64,000 nt of DNA, from contig JASGJW010000001.1 of assembly GCA_047601145.1 (NCBI GenBank), positions 1,612,001 through 1,676,000 of the forward strand, given 5' to 3'. The DNA comes from UBA7672 sp047601145. GTDB lineage: Bacteria > Pseudomonadota > Alphaproteobacteria > Caulobacterales > Hyphomonadaceae. The notes beneath the pieces are model-generated. The model saw nothing but the letters and a program-made list of their open reading frames with translations. It had not been told where the DNA came from and searched no databases. The translations under genes and the position numbers were made by a program. Positions 46,060-55,730 of the stretch are shown here, piece by piece. Position 1 is the stretch's first letter. Each line of letters starts with the position of its first letter.

Positions 46060-46457
46060 TTCGATCGGGCGGCCGGGCGACCGCTGGCAGGGCAACCTGC
46101 TGGAGGAAAGTCCGGGCTCCACGTAGGCAAGGCGGCGGATAACGTCCGCCCAGGAATGCGGGCAACCGGAAACCTGAGGGATAGCGCCACAGAAAGCAAA
46201 CCGCCCGGGACTTGTCCTGGGTAAGGGTGAAAGGGTGGGGTAAGAGCCCACCGCGTGTCCGGTGACGGGCATGGCAAGGCAAGCCCCGCCTGGAGCAAGA
46301 CCGAATAGGGATGGGCGTCCCGCAAGGGACAGGCGCGCCTAAGCGCTCCATCCGGGTTGGTCGCGCGAGGCGGTCCGCAAGGACCGTCCCAGAGGAATGG
46401 TCGCCCATGGGCCGCAAGGCCTTGGACAGAACCCGGCTTACAGGCCGCCTGATCGAA
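46060..46457 (+). ncRNA. rnpB: RNase P RNA (class A)
   Basis: Conserved blocks are present in order: GAGGAAAGTCCGGGCTCC near the 5' part, AGGGTGAAAGGGTGGGGTAA-like core with GTAAGAGC, and AGAACCCGGCTTACAGGCC near the 3' end. The terminal P1 helix pairs TTCGATCGGGCGGCC at 46060-46074 with its complement at 46443-46457, with one G-T wobble. The RNA removes 5' leaders from pre-tRNA together with RnpA. Confidence 0.96.
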
Positions 46458-46770
46458 GTTTACCCATTTGCTGTGGACAGGTTGACGTGAAGTCGTCCAC
46501 CGGGAAAACGCCAGTAATTGCTGCTTGAATCGGCGATGTGTTCACACCTCGTAAACCACTTATCCACAGACCCGGAGATATAGCTCACCGATCTACTTGG
46601 TTTGTTCCGCTGACAGGCGGTCCATTGGTTAACGAGGACCTAATGTCCCGTTGTTGCCCATATCCTCCCATGGTATCCCCTGAAACTCCACGGACGGGGC
46701 CTCTGTGGAGCGTATTTAAAGGGTGCGCCGCCCGTTCCGGGCAGGCGTCTAGCGGGCAGCAAGTGGGGTT
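46458..46770 (+). promoter_or_regulatory. mraZ leader region with DnaA, GANTC and CtrA-like sites
   Basis: This 313-base stretch has no gene. It holds a perfect DnaA box, TTATCCACA (46560-46568), a GAATC site for CcrM-type methylation (46527-46531), and TTAA-N7-CTAA (46629-46643), one mismatch from a CtrA box. All three proteins steer the cell cycle in Caulobacter-like bacteria. Binding is inference; the motifs themselves are seen. Confidence 0.55.
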
Positions 46771-47250
46771 ATGTTTCTCTCCTCTTACGAGAGCAGCGTC
46801 GACGTTAAGAAGCGGGTCTCGATCCCGGCGCCTTTCCGCAAATCACTCGGCGGAGAGGACAGCGTCTACCTGTGGCCGTCGCTGGACAAGGCCTGCATCG
46901 AAGGCGCGGGGCAGCGCCTGATGGAGGGCTTTGAAGACTCCATGGCCGACCTCGACTTGATGGACCCCCGCCGCTACGCGCTGGCGAACTACATCATGGG
47001 GGAGGCGCGCCAGGCCAGGTTCGATGATGGCGGACGTATCGTGCTCGACGCTGAACTCCTCGCGAAGGCCGGCATCACGGACAAGGCAAAGTTCGTGGGC
47101 CTCGGCGACCGCTTCCAGATCTGGGAGCCGGCCGCCTACGAGGCGATGCGCGAAGAGATGCGCCAGCTCGCCAAGGACAGCCTTGGCCTCCTCAAGGCGA
47201 AACCGCGTCGCGCGGGCCAAAGCGGTCCAGATCGGACGGCGGGGGAATGA
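46771..47250 (+). CDS. mraZ: Transcriptional regulator MraZ
   Basis: The protein is 159 aa. Two SpoVT/AbrB-like repeats are seen: MFLSSYESSVDVKKRVSIPA with PFRKSLGG, and ARFDDGGRIVLDAELLAKAG. MraZ represses its own dcw operon in E. coli. It overlaps rsmH by four bases. Confidence 0.96.
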   Translation: MFLSSYESSVDVKKRVSIPAPFRKSLGGEDSVYLWPSLDKACIEGAGQRLMEGFEDSMADLDLMDPRRYALANYIMGEARQARFDDGGRIVLDAELLAKAGITDKAKFVGLGDRFQIWEPAAYEAMREEMRQLAKDSLGLLKAKPRRAGQSGPDRTAGE

Positions 47251-48275
47251 GCGAGCTTGAACTCAACGCACCGGCCCCTGCCGGCCATGTGCCCGTCCTT
47301 GTCGAGGAGGTGATCCACGCGCTCGCGCCGACCAATGGTGCGGTGATGGTGGACGGCACTTATGGCGGCGGCGGCTATGCGCGTGCGGCGCTTGCAGTTG
47401 CGAACATCACGCTGCTGGCGATCGATCGCGATCCGGAAGCGATGGAGCGCGCGTGGGCGCATGCCGGCAAAGATGCGCGGCTGGTGCCTGCGCCGGGACG
47501 GTTTGGCGAACTCGACATCATCGTTCACGCGGCAGGCCGGGGCGACAAGGTCGACGGCGTGATGCTGGACCTCGGGGTTTCTTCCTTCCAGCTCGACGAG
47601 GCCGAGCGTGGCTTCTCCTTCATGCGGGACGGTCCGCTCGACATGCGGATGGAGAAGAAGGGGCCGAGCGCGGCGGATGCAGTGAACCATCTCACCGAGG
47701 GCGAACTGGCGGACATCTTCCACATTCTCGGCGAGGAGCCGGCGGCGCGCCGGGTCGCGCGCGGGATCGTCTATCGCCGCAAGACGCAGAAATTCGAGAC
47801 GACACTGGACCTCGCAGACTGCATCGAGCGGTCGCTGGGCGGGCGTCGCGGCAAGCCGACGCATCCGGCGACGCGCTCATTCCAGGCGCTGCGCATGTGG
47901 GTGAATGACGAGACCGGCGAACTGGTGCGCTCGCTGGCCGCAGCCGAACATGTGCTGAAACCTGGCGGGCGCCTGGTCGTCGTAACCTTCCATTCAATCG
48001 AGGACCGCATCGTGAAGCTGTTCCTCAGGGCGCGGTCCGGCAACGAGCCGGGCGCGTCGCGGCACCTGCCGGGAACGCCAAAGGGCAAGACGCCCACGTT
48101 CGAAGTGCTGCAACGCAAGGCGACCGAGCCGGGCGAGGCGGAACTGGCCGCCAATCCGCGTGCGCGGTCGGCGCGGTTGCGCTGGGCGCTGCGAACGGAA
48201 GCGGCTGCATGGGATGCGCCCCCGGATGAGGGGTTCAGACTGCCCGGGCTGAAACAGCTTGAAGGAGTCACGTGA
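47247..48275 (+). CDS. rsmH: 16S rRNA m4C1402 methyltransferase RsmH
   Basis: The protein is 342 aa. It starts HVPVLVEEVIHAL after a short lead, with SAM-binding VDGTYGGGGYA, DRDPEA, and LDLGVSSFQLDEAERGFSF, typical of RsmH/MraW. The C-terminal part has RLVVVTFHSIEDRIVK. It methylates C1402 in the ribosomal P site. Confidence 0.97.
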   Translation: MSELELNAPAPAGHVPVLVEEVIHALAPTNGAVMVDGTYGGGGYARAALAVANITLLAIDRDPEAMERAWAHAGKDARLVPAPGRFGELDIIVHAAGRGDKVDGVMLDLGVSSFQLDEAERGFSFMRDGPLDMRMEKKGPSAADAVNHLTEGELADIFHILGEEPAARRVARGIVYRRKTQKFETTLDLADCIERSLGGRRGKPTHPATRSFQALRMWVNDETGELVRSLAAAEHVLKPGGRLVVVTFHSIEDRIVKLFLRARSGNEPGASRHLPGTPKGKTPTFEVLQRKATEPGEAELAANPRARSARLRWALRTEAAAWDAPPDEGFRLPGLKQLEGVT

Positions 48276-48649
48276 TGAACCGTCTGGTGATCATCGGCGG
48301 GCTGGTGGTGGCGGGTCTCGCCATCGCGGTCTATCGCGCCAAGCTCGGCGCGGAGGAGACGCAGGAGAAGATCGACGGGCTGAAGGCGGAAGCGACCGCC
48401 ATCAACAAGGAGATCTCCGTCATGAAGGCCGAGGAGGCCTATCTGACGCGGCCGGAACGCATCGCGCCGATCGCGCGCGAGAAGCTGGGCCTCGAGCAGG
48501 CGCAGCCAGGCCAGTACACGGCGAGCGAGGCGCTGTCGGGACGGCTGGGCGAGGAGAAACTGACGCTGCCGAAGCCCGCGCCTGAGCAGCCGCTGTCGCA
48601 GACGGCGCCTGCTCCGGTGAAACCGAAGGAGGCCGCGCCGCCGCAATGA
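48275..48649 (+). CDS. ftsL: FtsL-like division protein
   Basis: The protein is 124 aa from the ATG at 48275, overlapping the rsmH stop by one base; GGAG lies 7 bases before it. One N-terminal TM helix (VIIGGLVVAGLAIAVYRAKL) is followed by a coiled coil (EETQEKIDGLKAEATAINKE) and a Pro-rich tail. FtsL bridges FtsB/FtsQ and FtsI/FtsW. Identity rests on position and topology, as FtsL is poorly conserved. Confidence 0.85.
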   Translation: MNRLVIIGGLVVAGLAIAVYRAKLGAEETQEKIDGLKAEATAINKEISVMKAEEAYLTRPERIAPIAREKLGLEQAQPGQYTASEALSGRLGEEKLTLPKPAPEQPLSQTAPAPVKPKEAAPPQ

Positions 48650-50295
48650 TCGCGCTCGACCGCCAGGATGACGTCTGGGGACCGCGCCGCGCTCGCATCG
48701 TGGCGGGCGTGCTCGCCGTGGTCTTCACCGTGATCGTCGGACGGTCGGCCTTCGTCGCGGTGCACGGGCCGGAGAAGGGCGCAGCGCCTGTGGGCGGCGT
48801 GGTCGTGGAGAAAGTGCAGCGGGCCGATATCGTCGATGCGCGCGGGCAGCTGCTGGCGACGACGGTGCCCGGATGGTCGCTGGCGGCCGATCCGCGCGCG
48901 ATCTGGGATGCGGGCGAGGTTGCGAGCGAGCTCAAGACCGTGCTGCCAAACATCGACGTGATCGGGCTGACGACGGCGCTGTCGGACAAGAAGCGGCAGT
49001 TCGTGTGGGTGCAGCGCGGGCTGTCGGCGAAGGACAAGCAGGCGGTGTTCGATCTCGGCGTGGAGGGCCTGCGCTTCGAGGAGGAGCCGCAGCGCGTCTA
49101 TCCGCGTGGGCGCCTGGCGGGACATTTCCTGGGTTACACCAATATCGACGGCAAGGGTCTCGAGGGCGCGGAGCTGGCGTTCGACGAGCGGCTGAAGAAG
49201 GGCGGCGAGGCGCTGAAGCTGACGCTCGATGCGAGCGTGCAGTTCGTCGTGGAGGACGAGCTGGACAAGGCGTTCGCGGACTTTGACATGAAGGGCGCGG
49301 CGGGGATCATCATCGATGCGCGCACCGGCGCAGTGCGGGCGATGGCCTCCTGGCCGGCGATGGATCCCAACAAGCGTGGCGACCAGAGCAAGGACGTGCG
49401 TACCAACCGCGCGCTCAATTCGCGCTTCGAACTGGGCTCGATCTACAAACCGCTGACGGTCGCCGCCGCGATGGATGCAGGCGTGCTGAACGAGGCGGAC
49501 CGGTTTGATGTGTCCGTTCCGGTGAAGATCGGCGCGGTGACGGTGAAGGACCCTCACGTGATGCCGGGCGCCAAGGCGATCAGCGTCGCGGACATTCTCG
49601 GCTTTTCATCCAACATCGGTGTGGCGCAGATCGCGCAGCGGATGGGACCGGCCAAGCAGAAGCTGTTCCTGACCAGCCTGCATCTCACCGGCGGGCAGTC
49701 TCATGACGGGCCGCAATTCGCATCCCCCCTGACGCCGGAGAACTGGGACCAGACGGCGATGGCGACGATCGCCTATGGTCACGGCATCTCGGTGAGCCCG
49801 CTGGCGTTTGCGATGACGTACACGGCGTTCGCCAGTCACGGCCAGTATGTGCCGCCGGTGTTTCTCGAGCCGATCGATCCGGCGGGCGTGAAGCGCGAGC
49901 AGGTGATGACGCCAGCGACGGCGGACGCCGTGCTGAAGATGCTGCGCCATGTCGTGACCAAGGGCACGGGCGCCAATGCCGACGCGCCGGGCTATGAAGT
50001 CGCCGGCAAGACCGGCACGGCGGAAAAACCAGGACCGGATGGGTACGATCCTGACAAGAATATCACCTCGTTCGCTGCCGTTTTCCCGGCCTCTCGCCCT
50101 GAATTTGTCGTGCTTATTGTACTCGATGAAGCACAGCCCAGAACGGGCGACCAACGCACCGCCGCCTATACCGCGGCAGCGATCACCGGACGGGTGATCA
50201 GGCGTGCGGCGCCGCTGCTGGACGTGCGGCCAGTGCTCGGAGCTTCCAAGGGGGAGGCCACGAGCCTGCGCGCTTCGGAGGCGACGGCGCAATGA
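48646..50295 (+). CDS. ftsI: Division transpeptidase FtsI (PBP3)
   Basis: The protein is 549 aa. One N-terminal TM helix; PBP dimer domain about 55-180; transpeptidase domain with SIYK (S265, K268), SSN at 321-323 and KTG at 455-457. It makes septal cross-links with FtsW. The four-base ATGA overlap with ftsL and murE marks one operon. Confidence 0.96.
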   Translation: MIALDRQDDVWGPRRARIVAGVLAVVFTVIVGRSAFVAVHGPEKGAAPVGGVVVEKVQRADIVDARGQLLATTVPGWSLAADPRAIWDAGEVASELKTVLPNIDVIGLTTALSDKKRQFVWVQRGLSAKDKQAVFDLGVEGLRFEEEPQRVYPRGRLAGHFLGYTNIDGKGLEGAELAFDERLKKGGEALKLTLDASVQFVVEDELDKAFADFDMKGAAGIIIDARTGAVRAMASWPAMDPNKRGDQSKDVRTNRALNSRFELGSIYKPLTVAAAMDAGVLNEADRFDVSVPVKIGAVTVKDPHVMPGAKAISVADILGFSSNIGVAQIAQRMGPAKQKLFLTSLHLTGGQSHDGPQFASPLTPENWDQTAMATIAYGHGISVSPLAFAMTYTAFASHGQYVPPVFLEPIDPAGVKREQVMTPATADAVLKMLRHVVTKGTGANADAPGYEVAGKTGTAEKPGPDGYDPDKNITSFAAVFPASRPEFVVLIVLDEAQPRTGDQRTAAYTAAAITGRVIRRAAPLLDVRPVLGASKGEATSLRASEATAQ

Positions 50296-51737
50296 AACTC
50301 GACAAGCTCATCCCGAGCGCTCCGGCGCTGGAGATCACAGGCATCACGGCGGACAGCCGCAAGGTGAAACCGGGCTTCCTGTTCGCGGCGCTGCAGGGCA
50401 TAGCGAAGGACGGGCGAGACTATATCGACGGCGCAATCAAATCGGGCGCGGTTGCGATCCTGACGGATGAGCGGCCGGGCGAGTGGAGCGTGCCGGCGGT
50501 GAAATCGGCCGAGCCGCGTCTCACGCTGGCGACGGCGGCTGCTGCCTTCTATCCAATGCAGCCGGCTACGGTAGCGGCGGTGACGGGCACGAACGGCAAG
50601 AGTTCGACGGTCGACTTCCTGCGCCAGATCTGGGCGAGCATGGGCCGGCCCGCGGCGTCGATGGGAACGCTCGGCGCGATCGGACCATCAGGTGTTGTCG
50701 ATCTCGGCCACACGACGCCGGATCCGGTGGCGATCCATGCGACGCTCGACAAGCTGGCGCGCGAGGGCGTTCAGCATGTGGCGATGGAAGCTTCGTCTCA
50801 CGGCCTCTCGCAGTATCGCCTGCACGGCGTGAAACTGGCGGCGGGCGCTTTCACCAACCTCACGCAGGATCATCTCGACTACCACGCTGACTTCAACGAC
50901 TACCGCCAGGCCAAGATGAAGCTGTTCTCCGAGCTGCTTCCCAAGGGCGCACCGGCTGTGATCAACGCCGACAGCCCTGAGCTTGATGCGTTCGAGGCGG
51001 CGGCGGTGAAGGCGGGGCTGAAGCCGTTCACGGTCGGCTGGCGCGGGCGCGACCTGCGTATCTCCGAAGCGCTGCCGCGCGGCACGGGGCAGGACCTCGT
51101 GATCCAGTGGGGCGAGGGCGCGAGGAACGAGCGGACTGTCCACCTGCCGCTGATCGGCGAATTCCAGGCGCTGAATGCGCTGTGCGCGGCGGGCATCGCT
51201 ATGGCCCTGGGGGATGATGTCAACAAGGTGCTGGATGGGCTCGCCGTGCTGAAGGGCGTGCATGGGCGGCTGGAGCTGGTCGGGCAGACGGCTGCGAAGG
51301 CGCCGGTGTTCGTTGACTACGCGCATACGCCAGACGGTCTCAATGTCCTGCTGCGCGCGGCGCGTCCGCATGTGCGCGGCAAGCTGATTGTGGTGTTCGG
51401 TTGCGGCGGCGATCGCGATGCGACCAAGCGGCCGATCATGGGAGATGTGGCGCGGCGTCTGGCGGACGAGGTGATCGTCACGGATGACAATCCGCGCTCG
51501 GAAGACCCGGTGAAGATCCGCGCCGCGATCAAAATGGGCGCGCCGGACGCCAGCGAGATCGGCGATCGTGCATCGGCGATCATGGAAGGCGTGAAGCGGC
51601 TGAAGCCGGGCGATGCGCTGCTGATTGCCGGCAAGGGCCACGAGACCGGACAGATTGTGAAGGGCGTGACCATTCCCTTCTCGGACTTCGATGTGGCGCG
51701 CAAGGCGCTGGAGGAAGTGGGTGGCTCGCATGGCTGA
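50292..51737 (+). CDS. murE: UDP-MurNAc-tripeptide synthetase MurE
   Basis: The protein is 481 aa. ATP motif TGTNGKSS, the middle ligase domain, and DNPR (VTDDNPRSEDP), which marks diaminopimelate-adding enzymes. So the wall should contain meso-DAP. ATGA overlap with ftsI; it shares 8 bases with murF. Confidence 0.97.
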   Translation: MKLDKLIPSAPALEITGITADSRKVKPGFLFAALQGIAKDGRDYIDGAIKSGAVAILTDERPGEWSVPAVKSAEPRLTLATAAAAFYPMQPATVAAVTGTNGKSSTVDFLRQIWASMGRPAASMGTLGAIGPSGVVDLGHTTPDPVAIHATLDKLAREGVQHVAMEASSHGLSQYRLHGVKLAAGAFTNLTQDHLDYHADFNDYRQAKMKLFSELLPKGAPAVINADSPELDAFEAAAVKAGLKPFTVGWRGRDLRISEALPRGTGQDLVIQWGEGARNERTVHLPLIGEFQALNALCAAGIAMALGDDVNKVLDGLAVLKGVHGRLELVGQTAAKAPVFVDYAHTPDGLNVLLRAARPHVRGKLIVVFGCGGDRDATKRPIMGDVARRLADEVIVTDDNPRSEDPVKIRAAIKMGAPDASEIGDRASAIMEGVKRLKPGDALLIAGKGHETGQIVKGVTIPFSDFDVARKALEEVGGSHG

Positions 51738-53166
51738 TCCGAACCTCTCCCCGCTGTGGACGTCGGAAGAGGCCGCCAGGGCGACCGAGGGCAAGGCGCT
51801 CGGGACCTGGGCGATCAATGGCGTATCGATAGATACGCGCTCGCTGAAGCCAGGCGACCTGTTCGTGGCCCTGAAGGACGTGCGCGACGGGCACGATTTT
51901 GTCGGCAATGCGTTCGCGGCGGGGGCCGAAGCGGCGCTGGTGTCGCGCGACGTGCTGGGCGGGCATCCGGGCCTGATGGTGCATGACGTGCTGCACGGGC
52001 TGGAGAAGATGGGTCTTGTGGCGCGCGCGCGGAATTCCGGCGTGATCTCGGCCATTACCGGTTCGGTCGGCAAGACGTCGGTGAAGGAGATGCTGGCGCG
52101 CATCTTCCGCGCGGCGGGCCGGGCGCACTGGTCGGACAAGTCCTTCAACAATCACTGGGGCGTGCCCCTGACGCTGGCGCGGATGCCGCGCGAGACCGAG
52201 CGGGCGATCTTCGAGATCGGCATGAACACGCCCGGCGAGATCGGGCCGCGCTCGCTGATGGTGCGTCCGCATATCTCGATGATCACGCGCATTGCGCCGG
52301 CGCACTTGCAGGGCATGGGCTCGGTCGACGCCGTGGCGGACGAGAAAGCCCAGATTTTCGCTGGGTTGGAGCCCGGCGGCACGGCCATCCTGCCGGAGAA
52401 GGACTATTTCTTCGCCAAGCTGAGGCGTCATGCCGAAACGCTGCAGCCGACGGCGGACATCCTCACCTATGGCGGGGCGCGCGGACCGGCGAGCGCAACG
52501 CCGGTGACCTACGAGACCGACGGCATGACATCGCGCATCGCCATCGACGTGATGGGTGACCTCGTCATCGTGAAGCTTGATGCGGTCGGCGAGCACTGGG
52601 CGGCGAACGCGGCGCTGGCGCTGCTTGCCGCCGTGGTCGCGGGCGTTCCGCCGCACAAGGCGGCTGAGGCGCTGTCCGGTTATGCGCCGCCCGCCGGACG
52701 CGGTGTCGCGGAGACGCTCAGATTGCCGCAGGGTGGCGAAGTGACGCTCGTCGATGACGCATACAACGCCAATCCGGAGTCGATGCGCGCAGCGATCGAA
52801 GGTTTCGCGAAACGCCCGGGCCGGAAGGTTATCGCGCTCGGCGAGATGCGTGAGCTCGGCGAAGGTTCCGCAGCGCTGCATGCAGGTTTGGCGGGCTCGA
52901 TCGTATCAGCGAAGGTGTCGGCTGTGGTTCTGTCCGGCGGCGAAATGAAACATCTCACCGATGCGCTGAAGCAGCGCGATGCTTCGATCAGAGTCGAACA
53001 TGTCACAGGTCCGGCAGAAGCGTCAGAGATCGTGAAAAGCTGGTTGCAACCCGGGGATGCGGTCTTGATCAAAGGCTCGAATGCGTCCGGCATGGCGAAG
53101 GTAGGAACGGCGCTCAGACAGATGAGCGAAAGCGCCGCCTCCTCGCAGAAAGCGTCAGGGGCGTAG
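51730..53166 (+). CDS. murF: UDP-MurNAc-pentapeptide synthetase MurF
   Basis: The protein is 478 aa from the ATG at 51730. TGSVGKTSVKEML is its ATP motif, and HWSDKSFNNHWGVPLTLARM is typical of MurF. The C-terminal domain has VDDAYNANPESMRAAIEGF. It adds D-Ala-D-Ala. Its start lies inside the last codons of murE. Confidence 0.97.
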   Translation: MADPNLSPLWTSEEAARATEGKALGTWAINGVSIDTRSLKPGDLFVALKDVRDGHDFVGNAFAAGAEAALVSRDVLGGHPGLMVHDVLHGLEKMGLVARARNSGVISAITGSVGKTSVKEMLARIFRAAGRAHWSDKSFNNHWGVPLTLARMPRETERAIFEIGMNTPGEIGPRSLMVRPHISMITRIAPAHLQGMGSVDAVADEKAQIFAGLEPGGTAILPEKDYFFAKLRRHAETLQPTADILTYGGARGPASATPVTYETDGMTSRIAIDVMGDLVIVKLDAVGEHWAANAALALLAAVVAGVPPHKAAEALSGYAPPAGRGVAETLRLPQGGEVTLVDDAYNANPESMRAAIEGFAKRPGRKVIALGEMRELGEGSAALHAGLAGSIVSAKVSAVVLSGGEMKHLTDALKQRDASIRVEHVTGPAEASEIVKSWLQPGDAVLIKGSNASGMAKVGTALRQMSESAASSQKASGA

Positions 53167-53167
53167 C

Positions 53168-54298
53168 ATGCTGTACGAACTCCTCTCGCCCTACACGGGC
53201 GCGATGAACCTGTTCAGTTTCATCACCTTCCGCGTCGCCCTCGCGCTCGCGACCGGGCTGATCCTCACACTGCTGTTCGGACATCCGATGATCCTCTGGC
53301 TGCGCAAGCGGCAGGGGAAGGGCCAGCCCATCCGCACCGACGGCCCCGAGAGCCACCTGAAGAAGAAGGGCACGCCGACGATGGGGGGCTTCCTCATCCT
53401 GTTCGGCATTCTCTCCGGCACGCTGCTGTGGGGCGACCTGCACAACCAGTACATCTGGATCGTTCTGTTCGTGACGGTGGGTTTCTGCGGGGTCGGCTTT
53501 ATCGACGACTACCAGAAGGTGACAAAGACCGGCACCAAGGGCCTGTCGGGCAAGGTGCGCCTGCTGATGGAATTCGTGATCGCGGGCATCGCGGTCTACT
53601 GGGCCTCGACCTATGCGACCTCCGAGACAGCGGCGGCGCTGGCCAAGGGCGCGCTGGAGACGGCGCCGAAGGCAGGCTTCGCCACGGGCCTGACGTTGCC
53701 CTTCTTGAAAGACTTCATGTTGGACCTGACGATCTACGGCTTCATCGCCTTCGGCGCGTTCGTGATCGTGGGCGCGGGCAATGCGGTGAACTTCACCGAC
53801 GGTCTCGACGGTCTCGCTATCGGACCGGTCATGATCGCGGGGGCGACGTTCGGTTTCATCGCCTATGCGACGGGTACGCCGCGCTTTGCCGACTACCTGT
53901 TGCTGTCGCCGACGCCGGGGACGGCGGAGTTGGCGGTCGTGATGGGCGCGCTGGTTGGCGGCGGTCTCGGCTTCCTCTGGTACAACACGCCGCCGGCGCA
54001 TGTGTTCATGGGCGATACCGGATCGCTGGCGCTGGGCGGATGCCTCGGCGCGATGGCGGTGTGCGTGAAGCACGAGATCGTACTGGCGATCGTCGGCGGT
54101 CTCTTCCTGCTTGAGGCGCTGTCGGTGATCATCCAGGTAGCGAGCTTCAAGCTGACCAAGAAGCGCGTCTTCCTGATGGCGCCGATCCACCACCATTTCG
54201 AGAAGCTGGGTTGGTCGGAATCGACCGTCGTCATCCGCTTCTGGATCATCGCTTTCCTGCTGGCGCTCGCCGGCCTCGCCACGCTGCGTCTGAGGTGA
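53168..54298 (+). CDS. mraY: Phospho-MurNAc-pentapeptide transferase MraY
   Basis: The protein is 376 aa with about ten TM helices. Catalytic Asp pair in GVGFIDDYQKV, the NFTDGLDGLAIGP loop, and the HHHFEKLGW His cluster. It forms lipid I on undecaprenyl phosphate. It starts one base after the murF stop. Confidence 0.98.
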   Translation: MLYELLSPYTGAMNLFSFITFRVALALATGLILTLLFGHPMILWLRKRQGKGQPIRTDGPESHLKKKGTPTMGGFLILFGILSGTLLWGDLHNQYIWIVLFVTVGFCGVGFIDDYQKVTKTGTKGLSGKVRLLMEFVIAGIAVYWASTYATSETAAALAKGALETAPKAGFATGLTLPFLKDFMLDLTIYGFIAFGAFVIVGAGNAVNFTDGLDGLAIGPVMIAGATFGFIAYATGTPRFADYLLLSPTPGTAELAVVMGALVGGGLGFLWYNTPPAHVFMGDTGSLALGGCLGAMAVCVKHEIVLAIVGGLFLLEALSVIIQVASFKLTKKRVFLMAPIHHHFEKLGWSESTVVIRFWIIAFLLALAGLATLRLR

Positions 54299-54305
54299 GG
54301 AAAGC

Positions 54306-55724
54306 TTGATCCCCGTTCGCGCATTCGAGGGAAAGGACGTCGCGGTCTTCGGCCTGGGCCGGAGCGGCATCGCGACGTGCAAGGCCCTCATGGCCGGTGG
54401 GGCCCGCGTGTGCGCATGGGACGACAACGAGGCCGCGCGCAAGGCGGCGGAAGCGGCGGACGTGCCACTGGTCGATCTTAACCGGCGCGACTGGCAGACT
54501 TTCTCGGCGCTCGTCCTGTCGCCGGGCATTCCGTTCCGCTTCCCCGAGCCGCATCGCTTCGTGCGCATGGCGCAGATGGTGGGCGTGCCCGTCATCGGCG
54601 ACATGGAGCTGTTCGCGCGGGCGGTGAACGACCTCAAGGATTTCGAGCGGCCGCGCATCGTGGGCGTCACCGGCACCAACGGCAAGTCGACCACGACGGC
54701 GCTGATCGGGCACATCCTCAAGGTCAACGGCAAGGATGTGCGCGTCGGCGGCAATATCGGCGTGGGCGTGCTCGACCTCGAGAAGCTGCACGGTGCGGCA
54801 ATCTATGTGCTGGAGCTGTCGAGTTATCAGCTCGACCTGGCCGAGACGCTGAAGTGCGACGTGGCGGTGATGCTGAACATCTCGCCGGACCATCTCTCTC
54901 GCCATGGCGGCATGGACGGGTATGTCACGGCCAAGCGGCGCATCTTCCGTAACCAGGGGCCGGACGACTATGCGATCGTCGGCGTCGACGATGTGCGCTC
55001 GGGCGTGATGGCGACACAGCTGTCGTGCGAGGGCCTGCGTCGCGTGATCCCGATCTCGGCGGAGTACGGCCTCGGGCGCGGCGTGGCGGTGCTCGACGGC
55101 AAGGTGCAGGATTCGATATCGGGACGCGCGGAGCATCCGGTCGACATCACGGGCGCCAAGTCGCTGCCGGGCAAGCACAACCACCAGAACATCGCCGCGG
55201 CCTATGCGGCGTGCCGTGCGCTGGGCCTGGAGCCGAGCGACATCGTCTCCGCTATCGAGACCTTCCCGGGCCTGCCGCACCGGCTCGAGACCATCGGCAC
55301 GATCGATGGCGTGCGCTTCGTCAACGACTCGAAGGCAACCAACGCGCAGGCGGCGGAGCAGGCGATCCGCGCCTTCCCGAATGCGTGGTGGATCGTCGGC
55401 GGACGGCCGAAGGAAGAGGGGATCGACGACCTGGTTCCACTCTTCGGGCAGATCAAGAAGGCGTACCTCATTGGCGAGTCCACCGAGGCGTTCGCGCGGG
55501 TGATGACGGGGCGTCTCGATCATGTGAAGTGCCGCACCCTCGATGTTGCCGTGCAGGCAGCGTTCGACGATGCGCGTGCGGCGGGCGTTGAGGGCGCCGT
55601 CGTGCTGTTCGCGCCGGCGTGCGCGAGCTTCGACCAGTTCCGTGATTTCGAGCAGCGCGGCGCGGCATTCCGGACGGAAGCCGCCAAGCTCGTGAAGCGC
55701 CGCACGCCGACCGAACCGGCGTGA
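54306..55724 (+). CDS. murD: UDP-MurNAc-L-alanine-D-glutamate ligase MurD
   Basis: The protein is 472 aa with a TTG start at 54306 preceded by GAGGAAAGC. N-terminal VAVFGLGRSGIAT, ATP motif GVTGTNGKSTTTALI, then LELSSYQLDLAETL and FVNDSKATNAQAAEQAI. It adds D-Glu to UDP-MurNAc-Ala. Seven bases separate it from mraY. Confidence 0.97.
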   Translation: MIPVRAFEGKDVAVFGLGRSGIATCKALMAGGARVCAWDDNEAARKAAEAADVPLVDLNRRDWQTFSALVLSPGIPFRFPEPHRFVRMAQMVGVPVIGDMELFARAVNDLKDFERPRIVGVTGTNGKSTTTALIGHILKVNGKDVRVGGNIGVGVLDLEKLHGAAIYVLELSSYQLDLAETLKCDVAVMLNISPDHLSRHGGMDGYVTAKRRIFRNQGPDDYAIVGVDDVRSGVMATQLSCEGLRRVIPISAEYGLGRGVAVLDGKVQDSISGRAEHPVDITGAKSLPGKHNHQNIAAAYAACRALGLEPSDIVSAIETFPGLPHRLETIGTIDGVRFVNDSKATNAQAAEQAIRAFPNAWWIVGGRPKEEGIDDLVPLFGQIKKAYLIGESTEAFARVMTGRLDHVKCRTLDVAVQAAFDDARAAGVEGAVVLFAPACASFDQFRDFEQRGAAFRTEAAKLVKRRTPTEPA

Positions 55725-55730
55725 TGCGCG

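Noticed and set aside
46550..46580. Perfect DnaA box as a possible chromosome origin
   Set aside because: Only one perfect box was found, without an AT-rich unwinding region or typical origin neighbours. A regulatory role at mraZ is more likely.
46738..46768. Repeated GGGCA/TGGGG motifs as MraZ boxes
   Set aside because: Spacing (15 and about 10-11 bases) and sequence deviate from the regular TGGGN repeats of known MraZ sites. The GC-rich context makes chance likely.
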